64,000 bases of DNA from Fictibacillus nanhaiensis (GCA_016401345.1 JAEACG010000001.1:1364001-1428000); one strand, 5' to 3'. Shown: positions 50,942 to 60,017, counted from the first letter of the stretch. Notes: a model not told the origin generated them from the sequence alone. Translations and numbers: made by a program.

Positions 50942-52150
50942 TTAAATTGTTCTTTTTTCAAGTGACGCGCTCCATGCCGTTAAGAGAACTGCACCAAACA
51001 CCATTACTCCGCCGATCCAAGGTGTATGAATGATGCCGATCGAATCGACAATGAGCCCTCCAACAAATGCACCAATAGCGATACCTAAATTAAATGCGGC
51101 GATATTAATAGCTGACGCAACATTTACTGCAGAAGGTACATATCTTTCAGCAAGTTTCACAACATAAACCTGTAGACCCGGAACATTCATAAACGCTAAA
51201 AGTCCTAATAAGAAGATAGTAATCGTTCCAGCTACTTTAAAAGGTGCTGTAAATGTTAAGATCACTAAAATAACAGCTTGAATAACGAACATCCAAAACA
51301 AAGCTTTGATCGGATTTTTATCTGCCGCTTTGCCTCCTACTGTATTCCCAATCGCAACAGCAATACCGTAGCCTAACAAAATCCAGGTGACCGCTTTAGG
51401 AGCGTAGCCTGTTACATCTTCTAAGATCGGTGCTAAATACGTAAATGCTACAAACGTTCCACCGTAACCAAGAGCTGTGATCGCAAATGCTAATAATAAT
51501 CGACCGTTTTTAATAATCTTGAGTTGATCTTTTAAACTTGATGGTGGTGCTTCTTTCAAATTCTTCGGAACTAAGATGGCACTAGCGATGATGGCAACAA
51601 CACCTAGGAGTGCAACTGCCCAAAACGTAGCTCTCCATCCGAAGGTTTGTCCGATAAATGTTCCAAGTGGAACCCCTGTTACGGTTGCAACAGTAAGCCC
51701 CGTAAACATGAATGCGATCGCACTTGCACGTTTATGTTCGGGAACTAGATCCGCAGCGATTGTTGCACCTATAGAAAAGAATACACCGTGAGAAAATGCT
51801 GTGATGAATCGCGCGATCAATAGCAGCGTAAAACTTGTTGAAACTGCTGCAACCATGTTACCTGCGATAAAAACGACCATTAACAGAAGTAACAAAGACT
51901 TTCTGTTCATTTTATTCGTTAACGCTGTAAGGACCGGTGCTCCAAATGCAACACCCATCGCATATCCTGATATGAGTAAACCTGCTAATGTGATCGATAT
52001 GTTTAGATCAGATGCTAATGAAGATAAAAGTCCTACAGGTACAAACTCAGTTGTACCAATACCAAATGCGGAAATGGCTAATGCTAATAATGCCGGAAAA
52101 CCACCTTTTGACTTCGACCCGCTTTCCGTTTGAACGGCTGTTGAATTCAT
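50942..52150 (-). CDS. MFS exporter of the AraJ/YtbD type
   Basis: Twelve-helix major facilitator of 402 residues. FGIGTTEFVPVGLLSSLASDLNIS at the first helix is characteristic of the DHA1 arabinose/purine/chloramphenicol exporter branch (E/Q-F-x-P-x-G-L-L). It probably exports a small toxic solute. It is divergent from an HxlR-type regulator about 150 bases away, an arrangement like ytbD/ytcD. GGAGGG before the ATG. Confidence 0.82.
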   Translation of the reverse strand: MNSTAVQTESGSKSKGGFPALLALAISAFGIGTTEFVPVGLLSSLASDLNISITLAGLLISGYAMGVAFGAPVLTALTNKMNRKSLLLLLMVVFIAGNMVAAVSTSFTLLLIARFITAFSHGVFFSIGATIAADLVPEHKRASAIAFMFTGLTVATVTGVPLGTFIGQTFGWRATFWAVALLGVVAIIASAILVPKNLKEAPPSSLKDQLKIIKNGRLLLAFAITALGYGGTFVAFTYLAPILEDVTGYAPKAVTWILLGYGIAVAIGNTVGGKAADKNPIKALFWMFVIQAVILVILTFTAPFKVAGTITIFLLGLLAFMNVPGLQVYVVKLAERYVPSAVNVASAINIAAFNLGIAIGAFVGGLIVDSIGIIHTPWIGGVMVFGAVLLTAWSASLEKRTI

Positions 52151-52234
52151 CTATAAATCCCTCCATTGATTTTAGTTGGTGAATGAACTAGTCATTCGGT
52201 TGACTTGATGTTATTATGAAATATACGCAAACTA

Positions 52235-52271
52235 AAAGTAAGTACGCACTTTAAAGTAATGTAGGCACTTA
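52235..52271. promoter_or_regulatory. Tandem repeat, candidate HxlR operator
   Basis: AAAGTAAGTACGCACTTT (52235-52252) and AAAGTAATGTAGGCACTTA (52253-52271) are two adjacent, near-identical units; each half carries AGT...ACTT dyad symmetry. They lie midway between the divergent MFS and HxlR genes, where the regulator would be expected to bind. Confidence 0.55.
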
Positions 52272-52305
52272 AAAGTAACAATTACGATATAGAGGTGATT
52301 TTGGG

Positions 52306-52662
52306 ATGAAAAAATACAATATACCTGTAGAAGCTGCACTTGAAGTGATCGGTGGAAAGTGGAAAGTCGTCATCCTCTGCCATCTTATTAAAGATAAAAG
52401 AAGAACCGGTGAGTTGAAGCGGTTAATGCCAGGAATTACACAAAAGATGCTCACACAACAGCTTAGAGAACTTGAAGATGATGGAGTTATCCTCCGAGAA
52501 GTATACAATCAGGTTCCTCCACGAGTTGAATATTCTCTTACTGACTACGGTTGGTCGTTAAAAGGAATATTAGATTCACTATGCGCTTGGGGTGAGCAGC
52601 ATATTGAGAAGACTTATCCGAATAAAGAGGATGTTTTAGTTCAGACAGAAGAACTAGTATAA
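52306..52662 (+). CDS. HxlR-family winged-helix regulator (YtcD-like)
   Basis: A 118-residue MarR-like winged helix of the HxlR family: EAALEVIGGKWKVVILCHLIKDKRRTGELKRLMPGITQKMLTQQLRELEDDGVI is the diagnostic stretch, with the wing REVYNQVPPRVEYSLTDYG. It probably controls the divergent MFS exporter in response to a ligand or oxidant; a single Cys in LCHL and another in SLCAWG could sense redox. GAGGTGATTTTGGG precedes the ATG. Confidence 0.88.
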   Translation: MKKYNIPVEAALEVIGGKWKVVILCHLIKDKRRTGELKRLMPGITQKMLTQQLRELEDDGVILREVYNQVPPRVEYSLTDYGWSLKGILDSLCAWGEQHIEKTYPNKEDVLVQTEELV

Positions 52663-52670
52663 ATTTAGAG

Positions 52671-52702
52671 AAATGGCAGCCATCATTGGCTGTCTTTTTT
52701 AG
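52671..52702 (+). terminator. Terminator of the HxlR gene
   Basis: GGCAGCCA and TGGCTGTC pair around TCAT, followed by TTTTTT. Confidence 0.85.
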
Positions 52703-52782
52703 TTTTAATTACAAAATAATATTCTTTAATAATTTTTAATACATTGTTAAAAGGAATGAACGTTCATTTAGGGGGATTTGTG

Positions 52783-54240
52783 ATGAATTCAAGCCGTTTA
52801 ACAGTTGAGGGAATGCTGGATATTATACAGAACGGTTTACCCATGACAAGCTCTCCAAAGAGGATGATTGTCGTCGGTGCAGGAATGGCTGGACTTGTTG
52901 CAGCCACACTTTTAAAGAACGCTGGACACGAGATCATCCTTCTAGAATCTACCCACAGAGTTGGCGGGCGTATTTACACAGTCAGATCACCTTTTACCCA
53001 CGGTAACTATTTTGAAGCAGGTGCTATGCGTATCCCTGAGATGCATAAGCTTGTTTTGGCATACATCAAGAAATACAACCTTGCCATTAATGATTTTGTT
53101 AACAGCAATCCTCATGACCTTCTTTTGGTCAATGGCATTCGAACCACTTATGATGCTTATGAGAAAAATCCTGATATTTTAGGTTTTCCTGTCTTAGAAA
53201 ATGAAAAAGGAAAAACTGCTGAAGAGCTTATCGCTTATGCTGTACAGCCGATAGCAGATTTTATTGATCGTGATCCTGATAAAAACTGGCCGATCATCAT
53301 TCAAAATTTTCAATCATACTCACTTGATAATTACTTGCGCAACAACCCTTACGGAAGATCATTATCTGCTGGAGCTATTGATATGATTAAAGTGCTTCTA
53401 TCACTAGAAGGTCTTCCCGAGCTCTCACTTTTAGAGATGCTTCGAGATATCTTAATCATTTTCAAAAAACCTCCTCTTAAATACTTTGAAGTTACAGGTG
53501 GTTACGACCAGCTACCTCGTGCTTTTCTTAGAAATTTACGGCACCACATCTATTTTGGTCAAAAGTTAACAAGACTAGTGCAGACAGAATCATCCGTTAA
53601 ACTGTATACAGAAAGTCCGCAAACCTTACATCGTTTTTCTTTTGAAGCTGACAAGGTATTACTTACACTTCCGTTCTCGGTACTTAATTTTGTTGAATTC
53701 GAACCATATAATTCCCTCTCCTATCTTAAAAGGAAAGCTATTCGGGAGCTTCATTATGTGCCCTCGATTAAGATCGGAATTGAATTCAAACATCGTTTCT
53801 GGGAAAAGAACGGTCTATCTGGAGGGAAAACCGTCACGGACCTCGCATCGCGCTTCACTCATTATCCGAGCCGTATCAGAGAAGATATCCCTTCAGGTGT
53901 CGTGATCGGAAGTTATACGTGGGAAGATGATACGTTTCCTTGGAGAAGCTCATCCAACGAAATGAAGATTAAAGAAACATTAAAATATATCGCGCAGTTT
54001 CATGGTGACTACATCTATCAGCATTTTGTTACAGGATTTAGCCACGATTGGTCCACAGATCCAAATGCAGGTGGATGCTTTACAATGTTTAAGCCATACC
54101 AGGAATTAGAATTGTTTGAAGCGATTAAAGCTCCGGAGGGAAGACTGCACTTTGCCGGCGAACATACTACACTCAAGCACGGCTGGGTTGAAGGAGCTGT
54201 GGAGTCAGGCATCAGAGCCGCGATTGAGATGAATGAGTAA
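52783..54240 (+). CDS. Flavin amine oxidase (L-amino acid oxidase-like)
   Basis: FAD enzyme of about 485 residues. The dinucleotide motif VVGAGMAGLVAATLL lies near residue 30, followed by ESTHRVGGRIYTV and EAGAMRIPEMH, and the C-terminal FAD segment is GRLHFAGEHTTLKHGWVEGAVESGIRAA. Probable reaction: oxidative deamination of an amino acid or amine with peroxide production; B. subtilis YobN is a likely relative. No export signal. The frame opens earlier (52744), but GGGGGAT is spaced for the ATG at 52783. Confidence 0.82.
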   Translation: MNSSRLTVEGMLDIIQNGLPMTSSPKRMIVVGAGMAGLVAATLLKNAGHEIILLESTHRVGGRIYTVRSPFTHGNYFEAGAMRIPEMHKLVLAYIKKYNLAINDFVNSNPHDLLLVNGIRTTYDAYEKNPDILGFPVLENEKGKTAEELIAYAVQPIADFIDRDPDKNWPIIIQNFQSYSLDNYLRNNPYGRSLSAGAIDMIKVLLSLEGLPELSLLEMLRDILIIFKKPPLKYFEVTGGYDQLPRAFLRNLRHHIYFGQKLTRLVQTESSVKLYTESPQTLHRFSFEADKVLLTLPFSVLNFVEFEPYNSLSYLKRKAIRELHYVPSIKIGIEFKHRFWEKNGLSGGKTVTDLASRFTHYPSRIREDIPSGVVIGSYTWEDDTFPWRSSSNEMKIKETLKYIAQFHGDYIYQHFVTGFSHDWSTDPNAGGCFTMFKPYQELELFEAIKAPEGRLHFAGEHTTLKHGWVEGAVESGIRAAIEMNE

Positions 54241-54250
54241 TTCTATTCAC

Positions 54251-54291
54251 AGAAGAGAGTCGATATCAGGATGACATCGACTCTCTTTTAA
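54251..54291. terminator. Terminator between the amine oxidase and the DinB-like gene
   Basis: AAGAGAGTCGAT and ATCGACTCTCTT pair around a 10-base loop, followed by TTT. Shared by converging genes. Confidence 0.88.
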
Positions 54292-54299
54292 ACATGTGT

Positions 54300-54821
54300 T
54301 TAATTTTTGGTTAAGTATCGCTCTACAATAATATGACGATGGTGTATCTCATGACCGGCTATGATCATCATTAGAGCACGAGTTGTAACAGGATGCCCAT
54401 TTGCCGTTCCTTTCCTTTCTACAGCCTTCTTGTTCAAACTTTTAATAAGTTGTATAGTAGCCAAACGTACTGCAACAAAATTTTCTAGCAAATCTCTCAC
54501 CTGGATTTCATCGAAGCCGGCTTCCTGTACATAAGCATTTTCATCATATCCAGGAAGTGAGCTTGTTTCTCCTCGTGCGATGGATAGTAAACGATAACTC
54601 ATGATTCTCTCCGTATCTGTAATATGGCCGATCACTTCTTTAATGCTCCACTTCCCTGTTGCATAGCGGTAGGAAAGCTGTTCATCATTTAACATGCTTA
54701 CGATTCCAACTGTTTCTTGCATTTGATTCGTTAGTACTTGAACGATATCCCCTTCAGGTACTAAGCTTACATACGCCTTATAGTAATCCGCGTACTCATA
54801 TCCTTCTGTTATCTTTTCCAA
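54300..54821 (-). CDS. DinB-superfamily metalloprotein
   Basis: About 173 residues of the DinB/YfiT four-helix fold. Metal ligands are the His of EVIGHITDTER and the pair in IAGHEIHHRHI. These proteins act as thiol transferases (bacillithiol-dependent) or are of unknown function; bacillithiol is plausible in this group of bacteria. A TTG at 54821, nine bases after AAGGGGAAGGG, is the likely start; an ATG ten codons upstream has no ribosome site. Confidence 0.82.
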   Translation of the reverse strand: MEKITEGYEYADYYKAYVSLVPEGDIVQVLTNQMQETVGIVSMLNDEQLSYRYATGKWSIKEVIGHITDTERIMSYRLLSIARGETSSLPGYDENAYVQEAGFDEIQVRDLLENFVAVRLATIQLIKSLNKKAVERKGTANGHPVTTRALMMIIAGHEIHHRHIIVERYLTKN

Positions 54822-55054
54822 ATCCTCATCCCTTCCCCTTATGCAAATCATATAATTGTATTTTTCTACTAATGCTCCAAAAAAACAAGAAATTCAATAA
54901 AAATGAAAGAAAAAAACTTATTTATACGCTTACATTCTGTTACTTCATTTTTACTATCCATGTTATAATCAAACGCGTTGACATCGGCCCCGACTTTCAT
55001 GAGAGTTGAAAGTCAAAAAACAGTTTTCATCATAAAGAAAGAGGTGTGTTTCTG

Positions 55055-56521
55055 TTGGATCTAAATAAAATAAAACAGGAGTGGTTTGGGAACATTCGCG
55101 GAGATGTTCTTGCCGGCCTTGTAGTCGGATTGGCTCTTATTCCAGAGGCGATCGCTTTCTCCATCATTGCAGGTGTAGACCCTATGGTAGGTTTATACGC
55201 CTCATTTTGTATTGCCATTGTAATTGCCTTTCTAGGCGGAAGACCTGGAATGATTTCAGCCGCCACCGGAGCTATGGCTCTTGTCATGGTCACCCTTGTT
55301 GCAGAACACGGACTGCAATACCTTTTAGCAGCAACCGTGCTGACAGGTGTAATCCAAATACTGATCGGAGTATTAAAGCTCGGGAAATATATGAAGTTCA
55401 TCCCTCGTTCAGTGATGGTCGGATTTGTTAATGCACTCGCCATTCTAATATTTAGTGCCCAGCTTCCTCATTTTGTTGGAGAGTCATGGGTAATGTACGC
55501 GATGGTTGCAGGAGCTTTAGCTATTATTTATCTTTTCCCGAGAGTCACAAAAGCTGTGCCTTCTCCTCTGATCGCCATTATCGTGATCACCATCATAGCT
55601 GTTATGTCAGGTTCAACGGTACGAACGGTAGGCGATATGGGTGAATTAACTCAAGCTCTTCCAATGTTTTTAATACCTAATATCCCATTAACATTTCAAA
55701 CATTACAGATCATTTTTCCATACTCATTTGCTTTAGCTCTGGTTGGACTTTTAGAGTCTCTACTTACTGCTCAGATCGTAGATGATATGACAGATACGGA
55801 TAGCGATAAAAATAGAGAAGCAAAAGGACAAGGAATCGCGAATATTGTTACAGGATTCTTTGGAGGGATGGCCGGCTGTGCAATGATTGGTCAATCGGTT
55901 ATCAACGTTAAATCTGGTGGCAGAGGAAGACTTTCTACATTTGTTGCTGGAGCATTCTTAATGATACTAATCATCCTGCTCAACGACCTGCTATCGATGA
56001 TTCCAATGGCCGCGCTAGTTGGAGTTATGATCATGGTATCCATCGGCACTTTTGATTGGTCTTCTTTAACAAAGCTTCATAAAATGCCTAGAACTGATGC
56101 TGCTGTTATGATTGTGACCGTCGTTACAGTGGTGCTTACTCATGATCTTTCAAAAGGAGTTCTAGCCGGTGTTATCTTAAGTGCACTGTTCTTTGCCGCT
56201 AAAATTTCAAAAGTTGAGATTTCCTCTAAGGTTGATAACAATAATAAATTATATATCGTAAAAGGACAGTTATTCTTTGCATCTGTAACAGATTTTCTTT
56301 CACAGTTTGACTTTTCAGAAGATGTAGAGCTTGTTACAATCGACTTGTCGCAATCTCATGTTTGGGATGATTCTGCAGTAGGTGCTATCGATAAAGTTAT
56401 CTTAAAATATCGCCAGAATGGAACAGAAGTTCAAATCACTGGACTCAATGCATCTAGTCAATCACTGATAAAGAAACTTGCCATACATGATAAAACAGAG
56501 GTAAAAATGACAGCACATTAA
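55055..56521 (+). CDS. SulP-family anion transporter with STAS domain
   Basis: Membrane transporter of about 488 residues, ten to twelve helices, followed by a cytosolic STAS domain from about residue 395 ([44 protein letters not shown]). The N-terminal [24 protein letters not shown] is the SulP signature. It may carry sulfate, bicarbonate or another anion. A TTG (55055) is spaced from AAAGAGGTG; the GTG at 55046 overlaps it. A GACTTTCA/TGAAAGTC hairpin lies about 40-65 bases upstream. Confidence 0.85.
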   Translation: MDLNKIKQEWFGNIRGDVLAGLVVGLALIPEAIAFSIIAGVDPMVGLYASFCIAIVIAFLGGRPGMISAATGAMALVMVTLVAEHGLQYLLAATVLTGVIQILIGVLKLGKYMKFIPRSVMVGFVNALAILIFSAQLPHFVGESWVMYAMVAGALAIIYLFPRVTKAVPSPLIAIIVITIIAVMSGSTVRTVGDMGELTQALPMFLIPNIPLTFQTLQIIFPYSFALALVGLLESLLTAQIVDDMTDTDSDKNREAKGQGIANIVTGFFGGMAGCAMIGQSVINVKSGGRGRLSTFVAGAFLMILIILLNDLLSMIPMAALVGVMIMVSIGTFDWSSLTKLHKMPRTDAAVMIVTVVTVVLTHDLSKGVLAGVILSALFFAAKISKVEISSKVDNNNKLYIVKGQLFFASVTDFLSQFDFSEDVELVTIDLSQSHVWDDSAVGAIDKVILKYRQNGTEVQITGLNASSQSLIKKLAIHDKTEVKMTAH

Positions 56522-56559
56522 AAAACATGTTCTTAATAAATATAAACAAAAATCTTCAA

Positions 56560-56590
56560 GAAGGTACACTGCATGGTGTACCTTTATGCC
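56560..56590 (+). terminator. Probable terminator of the SulP gene
   Basis: AAGGTACAC and GTGTACCTT make a perfect stem with a short loop; the T tract is short (TTTAT). Confidence 0.6.
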
Positions 56591-56611
56591 GTCATAAATA
56601 GTTTGAATATT

Positions 56612-56640
56612 TTGAATAATTATTGATGAAGGGGTATACT
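56612..56640 (+). promoter_or_regulatory. SigmaA-type promoter of the 48-residue ORF
   Basis: TTGAAT (56612-56617) and TATACT (56635-56640) are 17 bases apart, about 45 bases before the small ORF. Confidence 0.65.
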
Positions 56641-56687
56641 TTTAGGTAGAACTGCCATTAATACGTTGAAAGGACGCTGAGCACTTG

Positions 56688-56834
56688 ATGATTAACGAAA
56701 CAAAATATCGTCATAAAGCCTTTGATCAGCTCTTCCATTCCGAAGTGGAGAAAAACGATAATAATCATTTGATCTTCAATTATGGCATTGCCCTTTTAGG
56801 AGTACTCACTATCATTCTTACTAAATATTTCTAG
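56688..56834 (+). CDS. Small membrane protein of 48 residues
   Basis: A short frame with a charged N-terminal half (NETKYRHKAFDQLFHSEVEKND) and a hydrophobic C-terminal helix (LIFNYGIALLGVLTIILTKYF). AAAGGA precedes it; a TTG three bases upstream (56685) could be the start by spacing. A good promoter lies upstream. I do not recognise the family. It looks like a single-pass, C-tail-anchored small protein. Confidence 0.5.
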   Translation: MINETKYRHKAFDQLFHSEVEKNDNNHLIFNYGIALLGVLTIILTKYF

Positions 56835-57155
56835 AGAATCTTGAGTTTTCTGTTCGCTTAATCGCTCTGACTTTTAAATAAATACCAAAATTTTCAAGAA
56901 GAATAGTCTAACATACACGCTATCATGGGATTATTCCATATAATATAAGAAGAAATCTATGTCTGTCATATAGAGGTCGGCATTTTCTCTTAACCCTACT
57001 TAAACATAAGGATTGAACCATCTTCTGATGAGTTCGATGCTTTTTTTTTCCATTGAGAGCAAAAGACTACTTTCAATTGATTTATCTGGTATAAAATAAA
57101 CATATTCACCTAAGTAACCGACAAAATACGTATGAACTATAAAAGGGGTATAAGT
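56835..57155. other. Intergenic region before the second riboflavin operon
   Basis: About 320 bases, AT-rich. It contains a short GAACCATC-TTCT-GATGAGTTC hairpin followed by nine T (about 57016-57050), which could be a terminator. I looked specifically for an FMN aptamer and found none of its conserved segments. No further ORF with a ribosome site. Confidence 0.5.
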
Positions 57156-57911
57156 ATGTTACAAAGTAAAAACTTAAAAGAAAAAGTTCTCTCTATCCTT
57201 GAAGATAAAATACAACTCATAAAAAAAGACGAAGGTGCTATCTATTTGGTAGGACCTATCAAACTTCCTGTTAACCTATATGGAGAAACCGTTGTTTTCA
57301 ATTGGTACTGCTGGTTAGAAGGCTGTGAGCAGACTGAAAACTTTGAAGAAGTGATCGATAAGCTTTCCTCTGCCAACTTAGCAGAATATCAGCAGTCCAG
57401 CGTTTTGGTTTATGGTGACTTTGCATACAATGAGGAAGCTCTTATTCGTATGCACTCGATTTGCCATACTGGTGATATATTCGGCAGCAAGCGATGTGAC
57501 TGCGGTTATCAGCTCAAGCAGTCGATGAAAATGATCGTAGAACATGGTACAGGTGCACTCTTTTATTTAGCAAACCATGAAGGCCGTGGTATCGGTCTAT
57601 TTAGTAAAGCAATGGCTTACCTACTTCAGGAAAATGGACAAGATACAGTTGAGGCTAATGAAAGCCTTGGATTTGTAGATGATTCTAGGAATTATGAAGA
57701 TGCTATAGAAGTACTGAAAGCACTTCGTTCAAAGCCTGTTACACTTATTACAAACAACCCGAAAAAATTAGAAGCACTCCATCAGGCGGGGCTTTCTGTT
57801 ACAGCACGAGCACCCATCTGGGGTGATGTATCTGAATACAACGAGAAGTATTTGCAAACCAAGATCAATCGATCTGGGCATCTAGATGAAGGAGTATTTA
57901 CGAATGAGTAG
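57156..57911 (+). CDS. Second GTP cyclohydrolase II (RibA-like)
   Basis: A single-domain GTP cyclohydrolase II paralog of 251 residues. Zinc ligands Cys103, Cys114 and Cys116 lie in HSICHTGDIFGSKRCDCG. EGRGIGL (142-148), a Tyr at 155 matching the catalytic Tyr105 of E. coli RibA, and Arg178 matching Arg128 are present, so it is probably active. The preceding YLRGHEGR-type loop is YLANHEGR, lacking its Arg. An N-terminal part of about 85 residues differs from normal RibA. AAAAGGGG sets the ATG at 57156. It overlaps ribD by eight bases and duplicates the GCH II domain of ribBA. Confidence 0.8.
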   Translation: MLQSKNLKEKVLSILEDKIQLIKKDEGAIYLVGPIKLPVNLYGETVVFNWYCWLEGCEQTENFEEVIDKLSSANLAEYQQSSVLVYGDFAYNEEALIRMHSICHTGDIFGSKRCDCGYQLKQSMKMIVEHGTGALFYLANHEGRGIGLFSKAMAYLLQENGQDTVEANESLGFVDDSRNYEDAIEVLKALRSKPVTLITNNPKKLEALHQAGLSVTARAPIWGDVSEYNEKYLQTKINRSGHLDEGVFTNE

Positions 57912-58992
57912 TCATGAATTCTACATGCAGCTCGCCTTAAATAATGCTAAAGCAATGAAAGGACAAACAGACCCTAATCCGTTAGTAGGGTCTGTGATCG
58001 TAAACCACAATGAAATCGTGGGAGTAGGTACACATCTTAAGGCAGGAGAACCACATGCAGAAATCCATGCCATTCGTATGGCTGGAGATAAGGCGAAAGG
58101 TGGTACGATTTATGTTACACTAGAACCCTGCTCTCACCATGGGAGAACGGGACCATGTGCTATAGCGATTGTAGAAGCAGGAATTAAAAAAGTGATTATT
58201 GCCGCATTAGACCCTAACCATCTTGTCTCTGGAAAAGGCGTGCAGATTTTAAAAGAAGCTGGAATTGAAGTAGAGACTGGAGTGCTTCAAGAAGAATCAG
58301 AAAGAATGAATGAAGTGTTCAACAAGTTCATCGTTCAGAAGGTTCCTTTTGTAACTTTAAAGTCAGGCATCACGCTTGATGGAAAGATTGCAAGCCATGC
58401 GAACAACAGCAAATGGATCACATCACCAGAATCGCGTGAAGATGTGCATAAAATGAGGAATGAAAATCGAGCAATACTTGTTGGTGTTAATACGGTCATT
58501 CATGATGACCCTGAACTAACGACTAGAATTCCGAATGGTCGAAATCCGCTACGAGTGATTATGGACTCAACACTTAAGATTCCGTTACAATCAAAAGTGG
58601 TGACAGACAAGCTAGCTGAAACCTGGGTATTTACAACAGAAAATCACAACAAGCAAAAAAAGAAGCAACTCGAAGCTCACGGTGTTAAAGTGTTCATTGC
58701 TGGTGAAACACGCGTTGATCCACATGAAGTATTAAAAACGTTAGGCAGTAATTTGATCTCTTCCCTTTTAATCGAAGGTGGAGGTACGATTAACGCAGCT
58801 TTTCTAGAAAACAAGCTTGTTGATAAAGCGGTTTTCTACATCGCACCTAAGCTGATCGGCGGACAGGATTCACCTTCATTTTTTGGTGGGACTGGAATTC
58901 AAAAGATGTCTGATGCCATCCAGTTGCAAGATCTTACGGTTACGCCAATTGGACCTGACTATAAATTTACAAGTTATCCTAAATACGAATAA
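57904..58992 (+). CDS. ribD: RibD bifunctional deaminase/reductase
   Basis: Converts the GTP-derived pyrimidine to 5-amino-6-ribitylaminouracil 5'-phosphate. The deaminase domain (about 1-145) has the zinc site HAEIHAIRMAG and EPCSHHGRTGPC; the reductase domain (about 146-362) begins at TLKSGITLDGKIA and includes LLIEGGGTINAAFLE. Length (362) agrees with B. subtilis RibG/RibD (361). It is the only ribD seen here and lies outside the FMN-controlled operon, coupled to the second GTP cyclohydrolase. Confidence 0.94.
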   Translation: MSSHEFYMQLALNNAKAMKGQTDPNPLVGSVIVNHNEIVGVGTHLKAGEPHAEIHAIRMAGDKAKGGTIYVTLEPCSHHGRTGPCAIAIVEAGIKKVIIAALDPNHLVSGKGVQILKEAGIEVETGVLQEESERMNEVFNKFIVQKVPFVTLKSGITLDGKIASHANNSKWITSPESREDVHKMRNENRAILVGVNTVIHDDPELTTRIPNGRNPLRVIMDSTLKIPLQSKVVTDKLAETWVFTTENHNKQKKKQLEAHGVKVFIAGETRVDPHEVLKTLGSNLISSLLIEGGGTINAAFLENKLVDKAVFYIAPKLIGGQDSPSFFGGTGIQKMSDAIQLQDLTVTPIGPDYKFTSYPKYE

Positions 58993-59004
58993 GAGGTATA
59001 TATA

Positions 59005-59583
59005 ATGAGATTTGGTTTTGACATTGATGATACACTGATTAACCTTCGACAACATGCTTTTCATATCTACAATAGAAAATTAAAGAAAGATGTTCCAATC
59101 GATGTTTTTGAAACGATTGAAACTCTGGAGATTCACGAACCGTTTGGTCTTTCCAAAAAGGAGGGCAATCAGATGTGGATTGATTCTATGGAAGAGATTT
59201 ATTTTACAGATTGTCCTGCTTATCCTGATGCCATTGAAGTGTTGCAAGAACTACATAAAGAGGGCCATGAAATCTTCTACATTACAGCGAGACCTGCCAA
59301 CCATTGCGAAGAAACTAAGAAATGGGTCGAGAATGCTGGATTTCCTGTGCAAGAAGGACGCTTTTTCTGTGGAATGAAAGATGAGGAGAAAATCCATACG
59401 ATCAAAGATTTGAAGCTGGACTTTTACTTTGATGATAAGCCTAATGTCTTAAATACGCTAACAGATGAACCTGTTCAGCTTTATGTTAGACATCAGAATT
59501 ACAACAAAGATTTAGACATGCCTCGTTTGACGAATTGGTCTGAATTAAAAGAGATCATTAAAAAACATAGCAGCAAAAAATAG
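59005..59583 (+). CDS. HAD-family phosphatase (5'(3')-deoxyribonucleotidase/NT5C type)
   Basis: A 192-residue HAD phosphatase. Motif I is FDIDDTLIN, motif II YITARPANH, motif III the Lys of MKDEEKIHTIKD and motif IV FYFDDKPN. This resembles the NT5C-type nucleotidases. It begins 12 bases after ribD with AAGAGGT, so it is probably the third gene of that operon. The riboflavin pathway needs a phosphatase acting on exactly the product of RibD; this gene is a positional candidate (inference). It could instead be an ordinary nucleotidase. Confidence 0.78.
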   Translation: MRFGFDIDDTLINLRQHAFHIYNRKLKKDVPIDVFETIETLEIHEPFGLSKKEGNQMWIDSMEEIYFTDCPAYPDAIEVLQELHKEGHEIFYITARPANHCEETKKWVENAGFPVQEGRFFCGMKDEEKIHTIKDLKLDFYFDDKPNVLNTLTDEPVQLYVRHQNYNKDLDMPRLTNWSELKEIIKKHSSKK

Positions 59584-59612
59584 GACGCAGTCTTTTGTTT
59601 GATGCTTCTTAA

Positions 59613-59645
59613 GGCAGCACGTTAAAAAACGTGCTGTTTTTTTAT
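59613..59645 (+). terminator. Terminator of the second riboflavin operon
   Basis: CAGCACGTT and AACGTGCTG pair around AAAA and are followed by seven T. Confidence 0.92.
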
Positions 59646-59690
59646 ACGCTCGTTTTGGTGTATGGTAATAAGACTGGAGGTTAAAATGAT

Positions 59691-59975
59691 ATGCTGCTAT
59701 TCTTATTGCTTTGTTTACTTACTGCAGGTTTTTTTATAGAAATCTTTCAAAAGCATATTTTAAGGGTGAAAGACCCTGATATTCAAGTATTATGGGCAGA
59801 ATTAGAAAGCGAAGAATGGTTCCAAGAATTAAACGATATCCCTGAGACCAAGAAGTGGATTGAACTAGATAAACAGAACGGCCTATTGAAAGATCCCTAT
59901 TATGTACGAAAAATAATTGATCAAAACGGACATCGTGAAGGTTATATACGCTACATCTTAGATAAAACGAAGTAA
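59691..59975 (+). CDS. Hypothetical membrane-anchored protein of 94 residues
   Basis: One hydrophobic N-terminal helix (LLFLLLCLLTAGFFIEIF) followed by an acidic soluble part containing WAELESEEWFQELNDIP and a terminal GYIRYILDKTK. I do not recognise the family. GGAGG lies about 12 bases before the ATG, slightly far. Monocistronic with terminators on both sides. Confidence 0.65.
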   Translation: MLLFLLLCLLTAGFFIEIFQKHILRVKDPDIQVLWAELESEEWFQELNDIPETKKWIELDKQNGLLKDPYYVRKIIDQNGHREGYIRYILDKTK

Positions 59976-59977
59976 TG

Positions 59978-60017
59978 GCTCAAACAAAAGGTTAATCTTT
60001 TGTTTGAGTTTTTCCGT
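59978..60017 (+). terminator. Terminator of the 94-residue gene
   Basis: CTCAAACAAAAG and CTTTTGTTTGAG form a perfect stem followed by TTTTT. Confidence 0.92.

Noticed and set aside
54991-55015. Riboswitch upstream of the SulP gene
   Set aside because: Only a simple GACTTTCA/TGAAAGTC hairpin is visible; it matches no riboswitch class I know.
56835-57155. FMN riboswitch before the second riboflavin operon
   Set aside because: None of the conserved RFN segments that are obvious at 41.6 kb occur here on either strand.
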